Below, in pieces: positions 10,461 to 23,610 of a stretch of 64,000 nt of DNA; the first letter of the stretch is position 1; every line of letters begins with the position of its first letter. Source of the DNA: Leucosporidium creatinivorum (taxonomy: Eukaryota > Basidiomycota > Microbotryomycetes > Leucosporidiales > Leucosporidiaceae). The DNA is taken from positions 706,303 to 770,302 of the forward strand of contig BCKL01000007.1 in assembly GCA_001600635.1 (NCBI GenBank). The letters run 5' to 3'. The position numbers were made by a program, and so were the translations under genes. The notes beneath the pieces were generated by a model, which did no database searches, was not told the DNA's origin, and worked only from the letters and a program-made list of their open reading frames with translations.

Positions 10461-11596
10461 CGCCGAGCCCGCCAGCGCGTCGGGAAGGTCGACTATATGA
10501 CCTTGGCCTCTGGGTTGCTGAGCACGAGGAGCAGGAGTAGTGAAGAGAAGAGGCAGAGGACAGAAGTAGAAGCGTCAAGTCGCAAGCCGCGAGCAAGTGT
10601 TGTCTCATCGCGAGTTCATTTGGAGTCGTGATCGCAGGTCGCCGCCTCTCGCGTGCCCATGGAAGCTGTATCGAAGCTGATTGGTCTCTTCTGAAAGGTG
10701 GTGGTGAATTTTGGCTGGAGGTAGCGGCGGACCTAAGGCGTCGATGCATGAAGGGCGAGCTGAGTCGACCGAGCGCCGAGCTTCTTCGTCTGAAGCATCG
10801 ACTTGGAAAGGAGGCGAGATTTCGAGTCTGCTCTGCGCCTCTGAGCTCTCGATCTAGATCTTCCAGATGTTCTGTGGCTCTCTCAAAGGCTGCTGGAAGC
10901 CTACAGAGCCTGTCAAGCCCTCTGCTCGGGAAGAGGAGGCGACCGAGCTCTCGCCAGCGCGAGCTCGGCTGAACGTGCGGAGCTGCTCGGGGCGCGCGAA
11001 GGGAGCAGGGAGGGCTCAGCACTGTGAAAGGATACAACGTGCACGCTGCTAGCTTCACACAGCGAGGGAAGCGAACCTCGGCGGCGGAGAAAGAGGTCGC
11101 CCTCGCCCCCAGATAATGACGAAGCTGTTCGGCGTGAGCAGAACAAGTTTTTGCTCGAGGGGCCTGCAGCGATGTACATTCAGCTATGTATCGCTGTAGA
11201 ATCGTTATCGCCAGAGAGTGTTGGGAGCTTGATGCCTGCGAATCGCCGAAGGAGCTGGAGCTGCGAAGGACGGCTTGAAGCTCAAGAGTCGACTTCGCTC
11301 TTTGCTTTCGACCTCCACCTCTAGATTCACTCGCGCTCTCATTAGATTGCTACACAAGCAGGTGAGCTCCGCCTTTGTAGTACTGCAGCGCGTGACCTAC
11401 AGCTCTGACTTCTGACGTTCAAATTCCAGACCTCAAGAGCTCGTTCGTACCGCCAGCACCCTCGCTTCGAAAGCTCTCTTCTTCTTCTTCCTACCACTTT
11501 CACCCGCTGCACCGTCTTCGCCACTCTCTGCTACCAGTGCTCGCTCGCTCTCCCCTTCGCTCAGCTCTGCACTCCCCCCGCACCAGCTCATCAACA
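10461..11596. promoter_or_regulatory. Long divergent intergenic region (1.1 kb)
   Basis: It lies between two outward-reading genes, so both promoters are here. The minus-strand open frames have low-complexity translations without motifs and look non-genic. A possible 5'-UTR intron of the downstream phosphodiesterase gene is at about 11362-11429 (GTGAGC donor after an exon ending AAGCAG, acceptor TTCCAG), followed by a CT-rich stretch leading to the ATG at 11597. Confidence 0.4.
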
Positions 11597-13182
11597 ATGG
11601 CCGCCGTCGCCGTTTCGCTTCCTCCTGCGCCTACGCCTACCAAGCCACCACTGGAGCACAAGACTTCTTACGAGGGAGAGCTCCCTTCCTGCTGGGGTCA
11701 CCGCGGCGTGAGTTGCCACCACAAAAGGCGAGAGCCGAACTAATTGAGGTCGCGTTGTTCCTCCTGGCAGGCCTCCGCCGCCTACCCGGAGAACACACTG
11801 GCCAGCTTCGAAGCCGCTATTCGCGACGGCGCCGAAGGCATCGAGTCTGGTGAGCTGCAGTTTCCCAGCCCTGTCTTGAGCTCGAGCGACAGTCGGTCCC
11901 CCTTCGCGCGTGCGGGTGCACGTTCGGCGTTCGAAAGCGACGGCGGTGCAGGCCTGACGACTAGGAGGAGGAGGAGCAGGGAGGCTTTTATACATCTCTA
12001 ATGGAGCTGTCGAGCCGCGTTCTGTAGTGGACGACGCGCTGGGCCCGCCACCCCATACTTCGCGGTTGACGGTCGGACCTCCTGACCGAACTTTGACCTT
12101 GATCGCCTGACCTCGCCACTGACCCTCGCTCGACTACAGACGTACACATCACAGAAGATTCCGAGATTGTCATGTTCCACGACCCTCATCTCGACCGCAC
12201 CACCAACGGGACCGGCCGGATCCAAACCCAGCGCTACCACGGCGTACTCGACAAGCTCGTCACCAACAAGAGCCCTCATCAGAAGGTGCGTTCGCGTGTC
12301 ACCTAAGTCGCTTGCCAGCTCGAGCTGATCATCCCCCCCCCGTCGAACAGATCCCCACCTTCCGCGAGACCATCGCTCTCCTCATGCGCCCCGAGAACAT
12401 GAAAGTCTTCCTCAACATAGACGTTAAAGTTGACAACGACCCCCAGAGACTTTTTGCCCTCATGCATGAGGTCGTTTCGAGCTACCCCGATTTTGAGACC
12501 GTCCTCGCTCCTCGCCTCGGTTCGTCTTCGCCGAGGTCCTCCCTTGTCGCTTCAAAGCTGACTTCCACTACCCATAGTCCTCGGTCTCTGGCATCCCAAA
12601 TACGTCGAGCCCGCCACCCGCCTCATCCCCTACATCCGCCTCACCCACATCGGCATGAGCCCCGCCCTCGCTCGCAAGTACTTTTGGGACGCTTGCGGAG
12701 CTTTCTCGATGAACTTTAGCTGCTTGGTGGGAGCCGATGGCGAGTCATTCAGGAAGGAGTGCAAGGCGGCAAACAAGGATCTCTGTAAGTTCTCGAACTC
12801 GCTTCGACTCGGCTCGGCGATGGCTCGGCGCTGACCTACGTTCGCTTCTGCAGACGTCTGGACGGTCAACAAGCGCGCCGAGATGATTGAGGCGACCAAA
12901 TGGGGCGCCAAGGCCATCCTCACCGATCGTACGGCCGAGTTTTTGAAGCTGCGCGAGCAGATGAACGGTGAGCGACACCTCGGCTTCCTGTGCTCTCGGC
13001 GAATGTCGTGGCTGACCCGTCTCGATTTCGCAGAGGATTGGCTCGCCGTCAGCGCAGAGACGACATGGAAGTTCCAATGGACGTCCATCTGGTACACCTC
13101 GCTCGCCAATTACCTCCTCGCATCGTGGGAGCGCTACGTCCTCACCCAGGCTGCTGGCGAGTTCAAACTCGTCGGTCGGTAG
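11597..13182 (+). CDS. Glycerophosphodiester phosphodiesterase family protein (Pgc1-like)
   Basis: Exons 11597-11707, 11771-11849, 12140-12285, 12351-12519, 12578-12784, 12854-12967 and 13034-13182 sum to 324 codons plus stop. The GDPD TIM-barrel signatures are all present. The catalytic HRG is in CWGHRG (residues about 33-37). PENTLASFEAAIRDGAEGIE is followed by D-V-H, giving the metal-binding Glu/Asp pair, and FHDPHLDRTT supplies the catalytic second histidine. VWTVNKRAEM near the end is the family's C-terminal strand. The last 35 residues are aromatic and hydrophobic (WTSIWYTSLANYLLASW), suggesting membrane association as in yeast Pgc1, which degrades phosphatidylglycerol; other members hydrolyse glycerophosphodiesters. 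The family is certain, the substrate inferred. Confidence 0.9.
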
Positions 13183-14611
13183 TCTCCACCCTTTGCTCTT
13201 ACCCCTCTCGCTGTTACATAGAATGATACCCCCTGCCTCTCCCCTCCTTAGTGCTCCCCCAACCCATTCCCTCGTTTGTACCCTCTCTTGCTTCCCCCGA
13301 CGGACCCTACCACTAGACTTTTCCCCCAATCGAATCGTTTCATTGAGCTCTTTGTTACATGTGAAAAGCGAGCAGCGAGCGGTTGTCACCAGCGCCGACG
13401 ACATCTCGCGAGCGGCCGAAGAAGGAGCGAGTCGGCTGTTCCAGGAGAAGAGGATCGACGAGTCCACTCGGCTTTGCTTCCTGCTCCTCACTCGATTCGC
13501 TTGACACCCCGCCTTCGACCTCGGGAACGCTCGATCGACCTACAGCAAGCGTTACAGCAGCCTTCGCAGCCCTCAGCTCCCTCAGCTCGCTCGCCCACCG
13601 GCTGCTTGCTCCGCGGAGCTCGCTCTTTGTCACCAGCTCTAAACCACCAACTTACTCACTATAAGCTCCACAAAGGCGACTCTGGCTTCTCTCCTCCTTC
13701 TTCGACGTCCGGGCCCCCTTCCGCTCCACAAATCGATGGCCAACGAGATGGACGAGGGGGAGGGGGGAGATGGCATCGCTGGAGAGGGGGACTGAGCTCC
13801 AGGAGCGGGGTGCTGGGGTCAGTACTGGGGTACAGGTAATGCTGGAGTAATATTGGGACGAAGCCGCTGTACTGTAGTACACAGGTGCGGCTGCTTGGTG
13901 GACGACCGGAAGAGTGGGCCGGCGCGCGTTAAGGGTTCTCACGGGTAAGTCGCTTTTCGCTCGCTTCACAGAGGTCTTGGGACGCTGAGCTTTGGCAGGG
14001 TGGGAGGAATAGAACTAATACAGCTCCCTGCTTTTCCTACAGCTCGTCCATGCCTTCCAACGACCTACAGCCCTGTTGCCTCGGTCCTAAGGCTTCGAAG
14101 CGCCCACGCCGTCCAATTCTCGCCCAACCCTGGGGTAACTTGGAGGGCCGACTTGCTCCGCATGGAGCCGCGGTCTGTTTATGCAGGTCAGCCGATGCTG
14201 CAGGAGGAGGGAGTTCGGAGGAGCAACGGGAGCAGGTCGGCAGGGAGGGCTAGCTGCACCTCCGAGAGCTCCACCGGCATGCAACGCGACTCGCTTCGCA
14301 CAGTTTACGGTCAAGCGCCGCCGGCAGAATACCGGGCTATTCTGGAGAAGGGGGCTTGGGCTCGTGGGGGCCGCCAGCAAATTCATCGGGTCCCCGGAGG
14401 GCATGCAGAGGTGGACAACATTCCGTTCTGCTCTTTTTCTCTCCTTCCACACTTCTCTCGACACCTCTTCGACTTCTCCCTGCCTTCTCTGCCCCGCTCC
14501 GAGCAGCACCTCTCACTCTCCGACTCATCGCCGACGCTCCGAGCTTCCCGGCCCCCTTCAGCTCACCCGCCCCCAACCGCGCTCCAACCCGCTCATCAGC
14601 GTCTCTACACC
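13183..14611. promoter_or_regulatory. Tandem intergenic region upstream of the MFS gene
   Basis: This 1.4-kb stretch lies between the phosphodiesterase stop and the ATG of the transporter at 14612. Long open frames cross it, including one in frame with the transporter, but the translations are compositionally odd and no conserved N-terminus is gained. The last 150 bases before the ATG are C/T-rich, like other 5' UTRs here. Near 13800-13880 there is a run of GGGG- and CAGTACTGG-type words with no assigned role. Confidence 0.4.
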
Positions 14612-16743
14612 ATGGTCAACTTCCTCAAGGGCAGCAAGACTGATGCCGTTACCGACGAGCACTACGAGAAGAACACTTCGGCCATCGCCAACGAGGATGG
14701 AGGTCTGGTCGACCGACCTCGTCTCGAGAAGCGTCTCGTTCGCAAGCTCGACATGCGTTTCTCTATTCTCATCGTGATCTACATCCTCAACTACATCGAC
14801 CGCAACAACGTCTCGGCCGCCAGGACCAAGGGTTTCGAGGAGGATTTGGCTCTCACTGGCTCGCAGTACCCCACGGTGCTCTCGATCCTGTACGTCGGTT
14901 ACTTGCTCATGCAGATCCCTTCCAACATGGTAAGCTCCAGTGGTGTGTAGCTTGACTCGCGCTGACCTCCTTGACAGATCGTCCAATACACCGGCCGGCC
15001 CTCCATCTTCTTGCCCGTCTGCATTGTGCTTTGGGGAATGATCTCGATGACGATGGCTGTTGTCGACAACTACATCGGTGCTCTCATGGTCCGCTTCTTC
15101 CTCGGGTGAGTTGTCGTTGCTTTCTATGCGCGGCGGCGCAAGCTGGCCCTGCTCGGCGACGTCGACGGAGGCTGATTTTGCCCTCCCACCCCTCCCCTTC
15201 TTCACTGCACCATTTCTGTAGGTTTGTGGAAGCGGCCTTCTTCCCTGGAGCGCTCTTCTGCCTGTCCAAGTGGTACACGAAGGGAGAATACGGTGTCCGA
15301 ACCACCGTCCTCTACTGCGGTTCTTTGATCAGCAAGTGAGTTCAGATCCTTTCCTCCTCACGCCCCTCGATCACACCACATTCCTTTTGAGTGTCCCTAC
15401 GGCTGGTCTCGCTCTACTCCCGTACACGCTCGATGTGTCGTCCGCCCTGATTCATCGTGCTCGGCGCTCGGCGCTCGGCGCTCGTCTCGGGAGCTCCAAG
15501 CTGACCTCCTTCTCCGCCGCAGCGCCTTCGGACCTCTCATTGCCGCCGGTATCCTTGGTGGCATGGAGGGTATTCGCGGCTACCGCGCTTGGGAGTGGCT
15601 CTTCCTCATTGAAGGCGCCGCCACCATCTTCGTCGGCTTCCTCGCGATTCTCGTGAGTTTGCTGTTCTCCTCGGATCCTTCTCTTCCCAAGAATATCCTT
15701 TGAAGCTTTCCCTCCTATCAGATCCTCCCCGACTTCCCTCACAACACTCGCGGTCTCAGCAACGAGGAGAGGTCGCTCGCCGAGCTCAGGATGACCGAGG
15801 ACTTTGGAGGCAAAGACGAGGACACCACCACTCCTATGCAGGCCGTTGTCGCCGTTCTGACCGACTACAAGGCTTGGGTCATGGCTCTCTCCCTCACGTC
15901 GATGGTCGTCTCGCTCTCCTTCAACCAGGTGAGTTTCAGCTCGGCTCGGCTCGGCGCGGAAGCTGGGCGCTCTTTAGCCCCGGTTTTGGCGGCGCTCGCT
16001 TCGCCCTCTCCTCTGTGAACGTCAATGCTAACCTCCGTCGCTCCCAACCCACAGTTCTTCCCCACCCTCACCCGCACTCTCGGCTACTCCAACACCGTCT
16101 CGCTCCTCCTCTGCGCCCCTCCCTTCTTCTTCGCCACCATCGTCGCCTTCGTCGTGTCTCGCCACTCCGATAAGACTCAGGAGAGGTGGGCCCACGTGAT
16201 GGGGCCGCTCGCTGTCGGAATCATCGGATTCATCATCGCCATGACCACCCTCAACACGGCTGCTCGCTACATTTCGCTGTTTCTTATGGCTCAGGTGAGT
16301 CTCTGTAGCTTGCTGTGACATCCCCCGTCGCTAAAGGGCTCCCCCGCAGAGCTACGCCGGCTTCGTCTGCCTCTACGCCTGGATCCCGACTACTTTCCCT
16401 CGCCCTGCGATGAAGCGTGGTATTGCCATCGCGTTCATCAATGCCTTCAGCCAATTGGGAAACGTCGCCGGAGCCTACATCTTCCCCAAGGCTTGGGGCC
16501 CGACGTTCCAGAAGTCCTAGTAAGTCCCGGCGGAGAAAACGATCCAGCGCCGAGCTGACCTCCGGCCTCCTCTCCTACAGCGGAATCTGCATCAGCTGCT
16601 TTGTCGTCTGCATGGTCGGCATCACCTTCCACCGCTTCACCCTCCAGCGTCTCAACAAGAAGCTGGACGCTCAGGATGCCGCCGGCGAGGTCAACGTTCT
16701 CTCGGGCGTCGAGTTCCCTCGCGGCTTCCGCTACGTTCTGTAA
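14612..16743 (+). CDS. MFS transporter, anion:cation symporter (Dal5/Tna1-type) family
   Basis: Exons 14612-14929, 14978-15105, 15222-15335, 15523-15652, 15722-15928, 16055-16294, 16350-16519 and 16581-16743 sum to 489 codons plus stop. Family marks: VRKLDMRFSILIVIYILNYI followed by DRNNVSAART in helix 1; QYPTVLSILYVGYLLMQIPS followed by NM in helix 2; FVEAAFFPGALFCLSKWY in helix 4; the RAWEWLFLIEGAATI segment; and a PDFPHNT loop. The family imports carboxylates, allantoate, nicotinate, vitamins or dipeptides by proton symport at the plasma membrane. Nothing here defines the substrate. Intron 3 (15336-15522) contains a triple GCTCGGC repeat. A decayed relative of this family lies at 61869-62320. 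Confidence 0.92.
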
Positions 16744-17549
16744 TCGGCTACTAGTAGATAATCACGCACTAGGCTATGTAACACGAGTCTCGGGATACTT
16801 TGGCTTGAGAGCAGGGAGAGCAGCTCCTCTCGACAGAAGTTCGGCGATCTCTCGGCAGCCCTCCATCTCCACAGCAAGCAGTCCCGCGGCTTGTCAGAGG
16901 TGCATCAGAAACTGGCTAGACGGGTTTCATGATGAGCGCGAGCTTCAATGCAACGTCCTGAAGAAGTGACGAGCGAGCTGAGCTCCAACTCGCGCCGAGG
17001 CTCAGCACATCACTCACGTCTCGCCTGTAGTCTTTCTGTTCGATGCGCTGAGTACCCCGAGGGGCAGAGTCACCGTTCGGATTAGTGTGCAGAGGCTTAC
17101 GGGTGTCCTGGCAACCCGGCGCAAGAAAGTGCCCTCCTCCGACTCCCGAGCTCCGAGCTGAGCGGGCTCCGCCTTCTTTCACATCCTAGACTTCGCTCTG
17201 TCAGTGCGGTCTTCGCCAGCGAGCACCCTGGGTAGCCCGAATCGCAATGCAAAAAGGTCAAGCCTGCGATGGTTGGCTTGCAAGCTTCCTCCCGCGCTCC
17301 AGCTGAGTCTGCTCCTCATCGCCGAGCCGACGTTTTTCGGGCTACAGAGCAAGCACTTGTAGCTTCCTGACGTCGGAACAGTGCTGTGCACCTCCACTGG
17401 ACCACTAACGAGCTACAAATTCTCGAGCCCCCTTGTGAGCTCGGGTCACACTTGTGCTCTTTCCCTCGAACTGCTCTCAGGCTTGGACTTGCCCCCCCCC
17501 ACCTCATCACCTCATCTCTCGCCTCCCGCTCTCGCTCGCAGGACAGTAC
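16744..17549. other. Intergenic region before SWR1
   Basis: This 0.8-kb stretch has no supported gene. It holds the 3' end of the transporter gene and the SWR1 promoter. Just before the ATG at 17550 there is a poly-C tract and a CTCGCAG acceptor-like site, so a 5'-UTR intron is possible. An upstream in-frame ATG at 17454 would add a non-conserved leader and was not preferred. Confidence 0.4.
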
Positions 17550-20500
17550 ATGGCACCACGCAGGTCGTCGGCTCGAAGGCAGTCGGCCAACGCCGCTCCG
17601 CCACCAGATGAGCCCCAGGCGATGGACCTCGACGAGCAGCCCCCAGCACTCCCGAACGGCTTCGCAGGGATCGAGCTACCGCCGCTCCCAAACGGCGCAC
17701 ACCATTCTGTAGTCGACTCTTCCTTCCACGACGCGAACCTCCTCCCTTTACCTCCCCTGCCAACTCTCAACGACGCGCCTGCCGCTCCCTCCAGCTCAAA
17801 GCCCCCTCCCGCCGTGTTCGGCACTTACACCGCTCTGCCGACCATGTTCGGCAACATGCACAATCTGCCTGCCCGCCCCACCCCGCGCAAGCCTGCAGGA
17901 GCGAGCAGCGCAGCTTCCTTCTTTCCCGAGGCCTCGACGTCTTCTCAGGCTTCGACTTCACAAGCAGCGCCTGCTCGCCAGTACTCGCAGAAGGAGATTA
18001 CAGCCTGGAGGAACACGCAAGTCGATGAGAAGCAGGCAGAGGTGCGTCTAGAGCTCGAGGTAGTCGAGCTACAGAACTGCAGGGCAGAGCTGACCTTTTG
18101 ACGTGGGGGGCTGTAGCTTGCTGCCATCGTCGACCGCCACGACGACCATGTCCGCGAGCTCTTCCACCTGGATCGCTTTGTAACGCTGATCGGATTCGAC
18201 CCTACCGTCGCCAAAGGTGCGGTCGCTCGCTCTCGCGGGTTCAATGGAGCGAGAGCTGACGTTTCCAACCTACAGGCGACAAGTCGGACGTCTTCACCTC
18301 CTTCCAGCACAACTACGACCTCTTCGAGAATGCCGCTCCCGCAGTGGAAGGCGAACGCACTGGTCGACGAGCAACTCGACGCGCTGCTACAGATCGCAAA
18401 GTTGGCCTCCTCATCCAGGCCGAGACGACGCCCTCCTCTTCGCGCAAGAGACTCGACTTCAAGGGCAAGGGACGAGCAGAGGAGCCCGCCTTGATGTTCG
18501 AGTCGCCCGCGCCGGTGCAGGCGAGCGGAGACGCGGTCGGCGACCTCAAGCGCAAGCGCAGTGGTGGAGGACGACCGAAGAAGGGAAGGAGGAGCATGGT
18601 CAGCGCGGAGGAGACGCCAGAGAAGTACGTCGACTACAGCAGCTACGCTGCACCAGCCCCTCAGATGAATATGGGTGCTCGGCCGCCGAGAGGGCAGCAC
18701 TCCTTCGCTTCCGGCTCGGCCCTCAATTCGCTCTCCCTCCCCGAGGACACCATCGTCGTCTCCCTCGCCGAGCTCTCCGCCTTCTACCAACGGCCTCCGA
18801 GCCCCCAGGCCGAGCCCGACAGCAAACGGGCCAAGGGCACGCACGGCGGCGACCAGAGCGTCACCTACTCCCACCACCAGCAACTCCCTCCTCTCGCACC
18901 TTTCGAAGGATCCATCCCCAGCCTCTTCGCCACCTACTTCAACACCAACGAGGACGAGGACGTCGAGCCACCACCTCCCGAAGAGGAACTTGACGAGCGC
19001 GCCGAGTACGACGCCGAGATCCTCCTCCAGCTCGATGCCCTTCGCGCCGAGGGCGTCGAGCTCTTTAACCCCGACCAGACCCGCTCCGTCGAGCCAGATC
19101 GCCTTCCCGACCATCAGCAGCACCTCGTCGAGCAAGCGCTTCACTTCGGCAAGCTCGTCCACGACGAGCGCAGGTCTCACATCACGATGGGACGCAAGAT
19201 CGGCCGCATGGTCCTTAACCACTTTGCTGGACTGAGGGGCAAGGAGGAGCGTATCGCCAAGGACGAGGAGAAGAATCAGAAGGCGCTCGCTCGCTGGACG
19301 ATGAAGGAGGTCAAGAAGAAATGGAAGCTCGCCATCAACGTGAGTGATTGGGTGAGGCTTCGGAGCTGAGGCGCTTGCTGACTTGGAGACATTTACAGGT
19401 CGTCAAAGCTCGTCGGAAGGCCAGGCGCAAGGAGGAGCAGGATCGCCTCGGCAAGGAGCAGCTCAACCTTATGCTCGACAAGTCTACCACGATGCTGCAG
19501 GCGCAGCAGGTCGAGATGGCCGGCGAGTCCCAGTCTGATTCCGAAGAGGAGGAGGAGGAGGAATCAGATGCTGATGAGGAGCAGGAGGCAGCCAGCGAGG
19601 CCGCCACCGAAACCGATGCTGGATCGCCCGCCGCAGAATCCTCACCTCCGCCACCAGTGCGCCCGGGGCCTCCGACCCGCGCCAACGGTGGACGTCCCCG
19701 TCGCGGTCGCTCTACCCTCTCCATCTCCGCCACTCCCCTCGATTCTCCCGCCGAGTCGCCCCTCGCCTTGGATGAAGCCGATGGCGAGGACGACGTCTTT
19801 GATGGCCCCGAGGACGACGGTCGAGATCAGGAGGACGAGAACATGGAGGCCGAGATGGAGGCAGAGGATGAGGAGGACGACAGCGAGCTGGGCGGTCTCG
19901 CCGAGGAGGCCGACATGCCGATTGAGGAGCTTCTTCGTCGCTCGGGCTACAGCGCTATGGTAGCGGCCGAAGAGGGAGGAGAAGGAGAGGCCGAGGTCGG
20001 CACCCCCATGGAGGACGACCAGTCGAACGCCACGCCCGCCGTCGAAGCTTCCGCTCCTCCCTCGGACTCGGCGGCCACCCCCGCGCCTGATCTTACGGCT
20101 GAGGAGGCGGAAGCTGAAGCCATGTCGGAGTTTGGCTCAGATGGCGATGGAGCCCGTGACGATGAGGATGAGCAGCTCGAGGAGGCGATGGAAGCCGAGG
20201 AGGCAGGCGCCGCTTCGGACGACAGCGAGATGGACGGACTCGCCGAGGACGCCGATTTGCCTATCGAAGAGCTTATGGCGAAGTACGGTTACGGACCGCC
20301 GGACGATTCAGCCCTTGGCGCTGCCGACTCTCCCATCATCGAGGATTTCAAGGTCGACATTCCCCTCACCAACGGCAACCACATCGAGGAGATGGAAGAC
20401 GAGACGGCTCAGTCCACCCCTGCCGAATCGCCGGCTGCAGAGGAGGAAGAGCAGGAGCAGGAGCAGGAGGAACAATCTGGGGAAGAGCCCGAGGAGGACA

Positions 20501-23447
20501 ACTTGCCCGTCGAGAAGGCCGCCAACATTCGGCCGCCGTTCCTCCTTCGTGGATCCCTTCGCCCGTACCAGCAAGCCGGTCTCGAATGGCTCGCTAGTCT
20601 CTACACCAGCGGCGTCAACGGGTGCGCTGCCTCCTCCCTACTGTACAGCTCGGGCCTTCGCTGACACGCTTCTCGTCTCGCAGCATCCTCGCCGACGAAA
20701 TGGGACTCGGGTTCGTTTCGGCCTGCGGTGCTCGTCGCTCAGCGCGCTAACTCATCTTCCCTCATCCACAGCAAAACCATTCAGACCATCTCGCTCCTCG
20801 CCCATCTCGCCTGCGACAAAGGCCAATGGGGTCCGCATCTCGTCGTCGTCCCCACCTCGGTCATGCTCAATTGGGAGATGGAGTTCAAGAAGTTCCTCCC
20901 CGGTTTCAAGATCCTCACCTACTACGGCACGCAGAAGGAGCGCAAGGAGAAGCGTCGCGGCTGGAACACCGAGAACCACTTCCACGTCTGCGTCACCTCG
21001 TACCAGCTCATCCTCGCCGACCAGCACATGTTCCGCCGCAAGCCATGGCACTATATGATTCTCGACGAGGCGCACCACATCAAGAACTTCCGCTCGCAGC
21101 GCTGGCAGACCCTCCTCGGCTTCAACGCTCGCCATCGCCTCCTCCTCACCGGAACGCCGCTGCAGAACAACCTGATGGAGCTCGTGAGTTCGCCTTCGCT
21201 CCTCGTCGCTCGGTCTCGCTAACATCCTCACCTTTCGCAGTGGTCGCTACTCTACTTCCTCATGCCTCACGGCCTGATGCAGGACGGCAAGGGACCCTTC
21301 GCCGACCACGCCGACTTCCAAGCCTGGTTCTCCAACCCGATGGAGAAGGCGATCGAGACCGACGAGGTTATGGACGAGGAGACAAAGGCGACCGTCAACA
21401 AGCTGCACACCGTTCTGCGGCCCTACCTCCTCCGCCGCCTCAAGTCCGAGGTCGAGACGCAGATGCCGGGCAAGACCGAGTCTATCATCTACTGCCGACT
21501 CTCCAAGCGCCAGCGGTACCTCTACGACGACTTCATGAGCAGGAGCGCCACTCGCGAGACGCTCGGGTCGGGCCACTTCCTCTCCATCATCAACTGCCTC
21601 ATGCAGCTTCGCAAGGTGTGCAACCACCCCGATCTGTTTGAGGTGCGCCCCATCGTCACATCCTTCGCCATGAATCGCTCGGTCGCCAGCGAGTACGAGA
21701 CGAGCGAGCTCCTCGTTCGCAAGCGCTTGCTCGACGACGAGCCCATCGCCAAGATGGACTGGTCGACCCTCACCCTAGTCAAGCCGGATTTCGAGGCGGA
21801 GACCTCCTCCATCGCTTCGCAGTCGCTCCTCAACCTCGACGCCGCTCCTCTCCTCTCCACCCTACATGAGACCCCCATCGACTTTGACATCTCCACCCCA
21901 CCGCCTCACGACACTCAATCCATCGCCGGCTGGAAGCGCTACCACGCTTGGAGCAAGCACGAGTCGGCCCTCACTCGCCTCCAGCGCATGTCGGTCGTCA
22001 ACACCCGTCGCTGCCGCAGCGCCAAACCCTTCTTCGGCCAGGAGCTCCTCTACACTCTCCGCACGCCCTCTCGCGAGCACACGATCCTCCCCTCCGACGT
22101 CCCTCGCAACCCTCTCCACACCCTCTCGGCCTCTACCATCCTCCCCGGCCTCGTCAAGTCGCTCAACACTCGCGCTGAGCAGTCGGATGAGCTCGTCGCC
22201 AAGTTTGGCTTCGTTACGCCAAAGGTCAAGGCTGCCGACATGCCTCGCCACGCCCTCGCTGGACTCTCCGCGCCCCAAATCCAGGAGATCGAGGCCGAGG
22301 CGCCCGTTGACATTCTTCAACGCGCCAGCACCAAGCTCTCGGTCGCCTTCCCCGACCGCTCGCTACTGCAGTACGATTGCGGCAAGCTGCAGAAGCTCGA
22401 CGAGCTCCTGCGCGAGTGCAAGGCCGGCGGTCACCGCGTCCTCATCTTCACCCAGATGACCAAAGTCCTCGACATCCTCGAGGAGTTCCTCTCCTTCCAC
22501 GGCCACCGCTACCTTCGACTCGACGGATCGACCAAGATTGAGCAGCGTCAGATCATCACCGAGCGCTTCAACTCGAACGACAAGATCTTGTGCTTCATCT
22601 CGTCGACGAGGTCAGGTGGACTCGGCATCAACCTCCAGGTGCGTTTATCTGTTTCTCTGAGCTCTTTCACACTCACTGACCCGTCTGCATCATAGGGAGC
22701 CGACACCGTCATCTTCTACGATTCGGATTGGAATCCTGCTCTCGACCGCCAGTGCCAGGATCGGTGCGTGCCTAGCACTCCGATATCGCCCTACAGCTAG
22801 CTGACATTCTCCTCCCTTCTGCAGTGCTCACCGCATTGGTCAGACTCGCGAGGTGCGCATCTGGCGCTTCGTCACCGAGCACTCGTTCGTCTACTCCCTT
22901 TGCCGCGTCTTGTACACTACCTGACCCTTTTCGACTACCCAGCATCGAGGAGAACATGCTCAAGAAGGCCAACCAGAAGCGTCGTCTCGACGAGCTCGTC
23001 ATCGCCGAAGGAGACTTCACCACCGACTACCTCGCCAAACTCGACTGGCGCGACTACCTCGACGAGAATCAGCTGGCAGAGCTCGGTGTCGATGGCGACG
23101 ACCCCAACGGCGGAGGACCTGGAAGCGGACCTCAGCAGTCGGCCGCCGAGATTCGTCAAGCTCTCGCCGCCGCCGAGGATGAGGAGGATGCCGTCGCAGC
23201 CAAGGCGGCCGTCGCTGAGCTCGAGGTCGACCAGTCCGACTTTACCGAGCAAGGACCTACCGGTGCGGGAGGGGTGGCGTTAGGCAAGGTTGTTGGGGGA
23301 GAGAACAGCGCCAGCGCGAGTCCGGCGGTGGGAGCGGGAACGCCGATGGAGGAGGAGGAAGAAGAGGAAGAGGAGGATCCGTTGAAGGGCACGATCGATG
23401 GGTACATGCTCAATACGGTGGAGGAGTACTGGGACGACCTTGCTTGA
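17550..23447 (+). CDS. SWR1: SWR1-type Snf2 ATPase, H2A.Z-depositing chromatin remodeller
   Basis: Ten exons (17550-18041, 18117-18216, 18276-19339, 19399-20621, 20684-20710, 20772-21183, 21241-22638, 22696-22763, 22825-22884, 22943-23447) sum to 1782 codons plus stop. An HSA-like region around [20 protein letters not shown] precedes a long acidic stretch with two LPIEEL-type motifs. The ATPase follows: [14 protein letters not shown] (motif I), LDEAHHIKN (DEAH), [15 protein letters not shown], then about 250 residues of insertion, which marks the INO80/SWR1 class. The second lobe has [36 protein letters not shown] and [18 protein letters not shown]. The complex exchanges H2A-H2B for H2A.Z-H2B in nucleosomes near promoters. 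Exon 5 is only 27 nt and encodes the middle of motif I. Assignment is secure. Confidence 0.96.
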
Positions 23448-23610
23448 TACTTTGTAGCGTAGTGTAGATTTGGTTTAGCCGCCAGTAACGAGCTTGTTCT
23501 TCGCCGTCCCGCCTTTCGCTTGTTACGAGGATCTGCCTTCGAAGAACCTCTCTGCTCTTGGTCTCTGAGCCTTTACAGTGACCCGTGAAACTCGGAACTC
23601 CCTTGCAGCT

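Noticed and set aside
10435-11058. 207-codon minus-strand open frame in the divergent gap
   Set aside because: It overlaps the first exon of the seven-helix gene out of frame, has no motifs and a composition like other shadow frames.
14000-14611. In-frame extension upstream of the MFS gene
   Set aside because: The added 200 residues are Arg/Ser/Cys-rich, unlike any transporter N-terminus, and the MVNFLKGSKTD start fits the family.
17945-19222. 425-codon minus-strand open frame opposite SWR1
   Set aside because: Codon-bias shadow in GC-rich DNA; the plus strand encodes the conserved HSA region with consistent introns.
20440-20490. GAGCAGGAGCAGGAGGA repeat as a microsatellite of interest
   Set aside because: It only encodes the Glu/Gln-rich part of the SWR1 acidic region and stays in frame.
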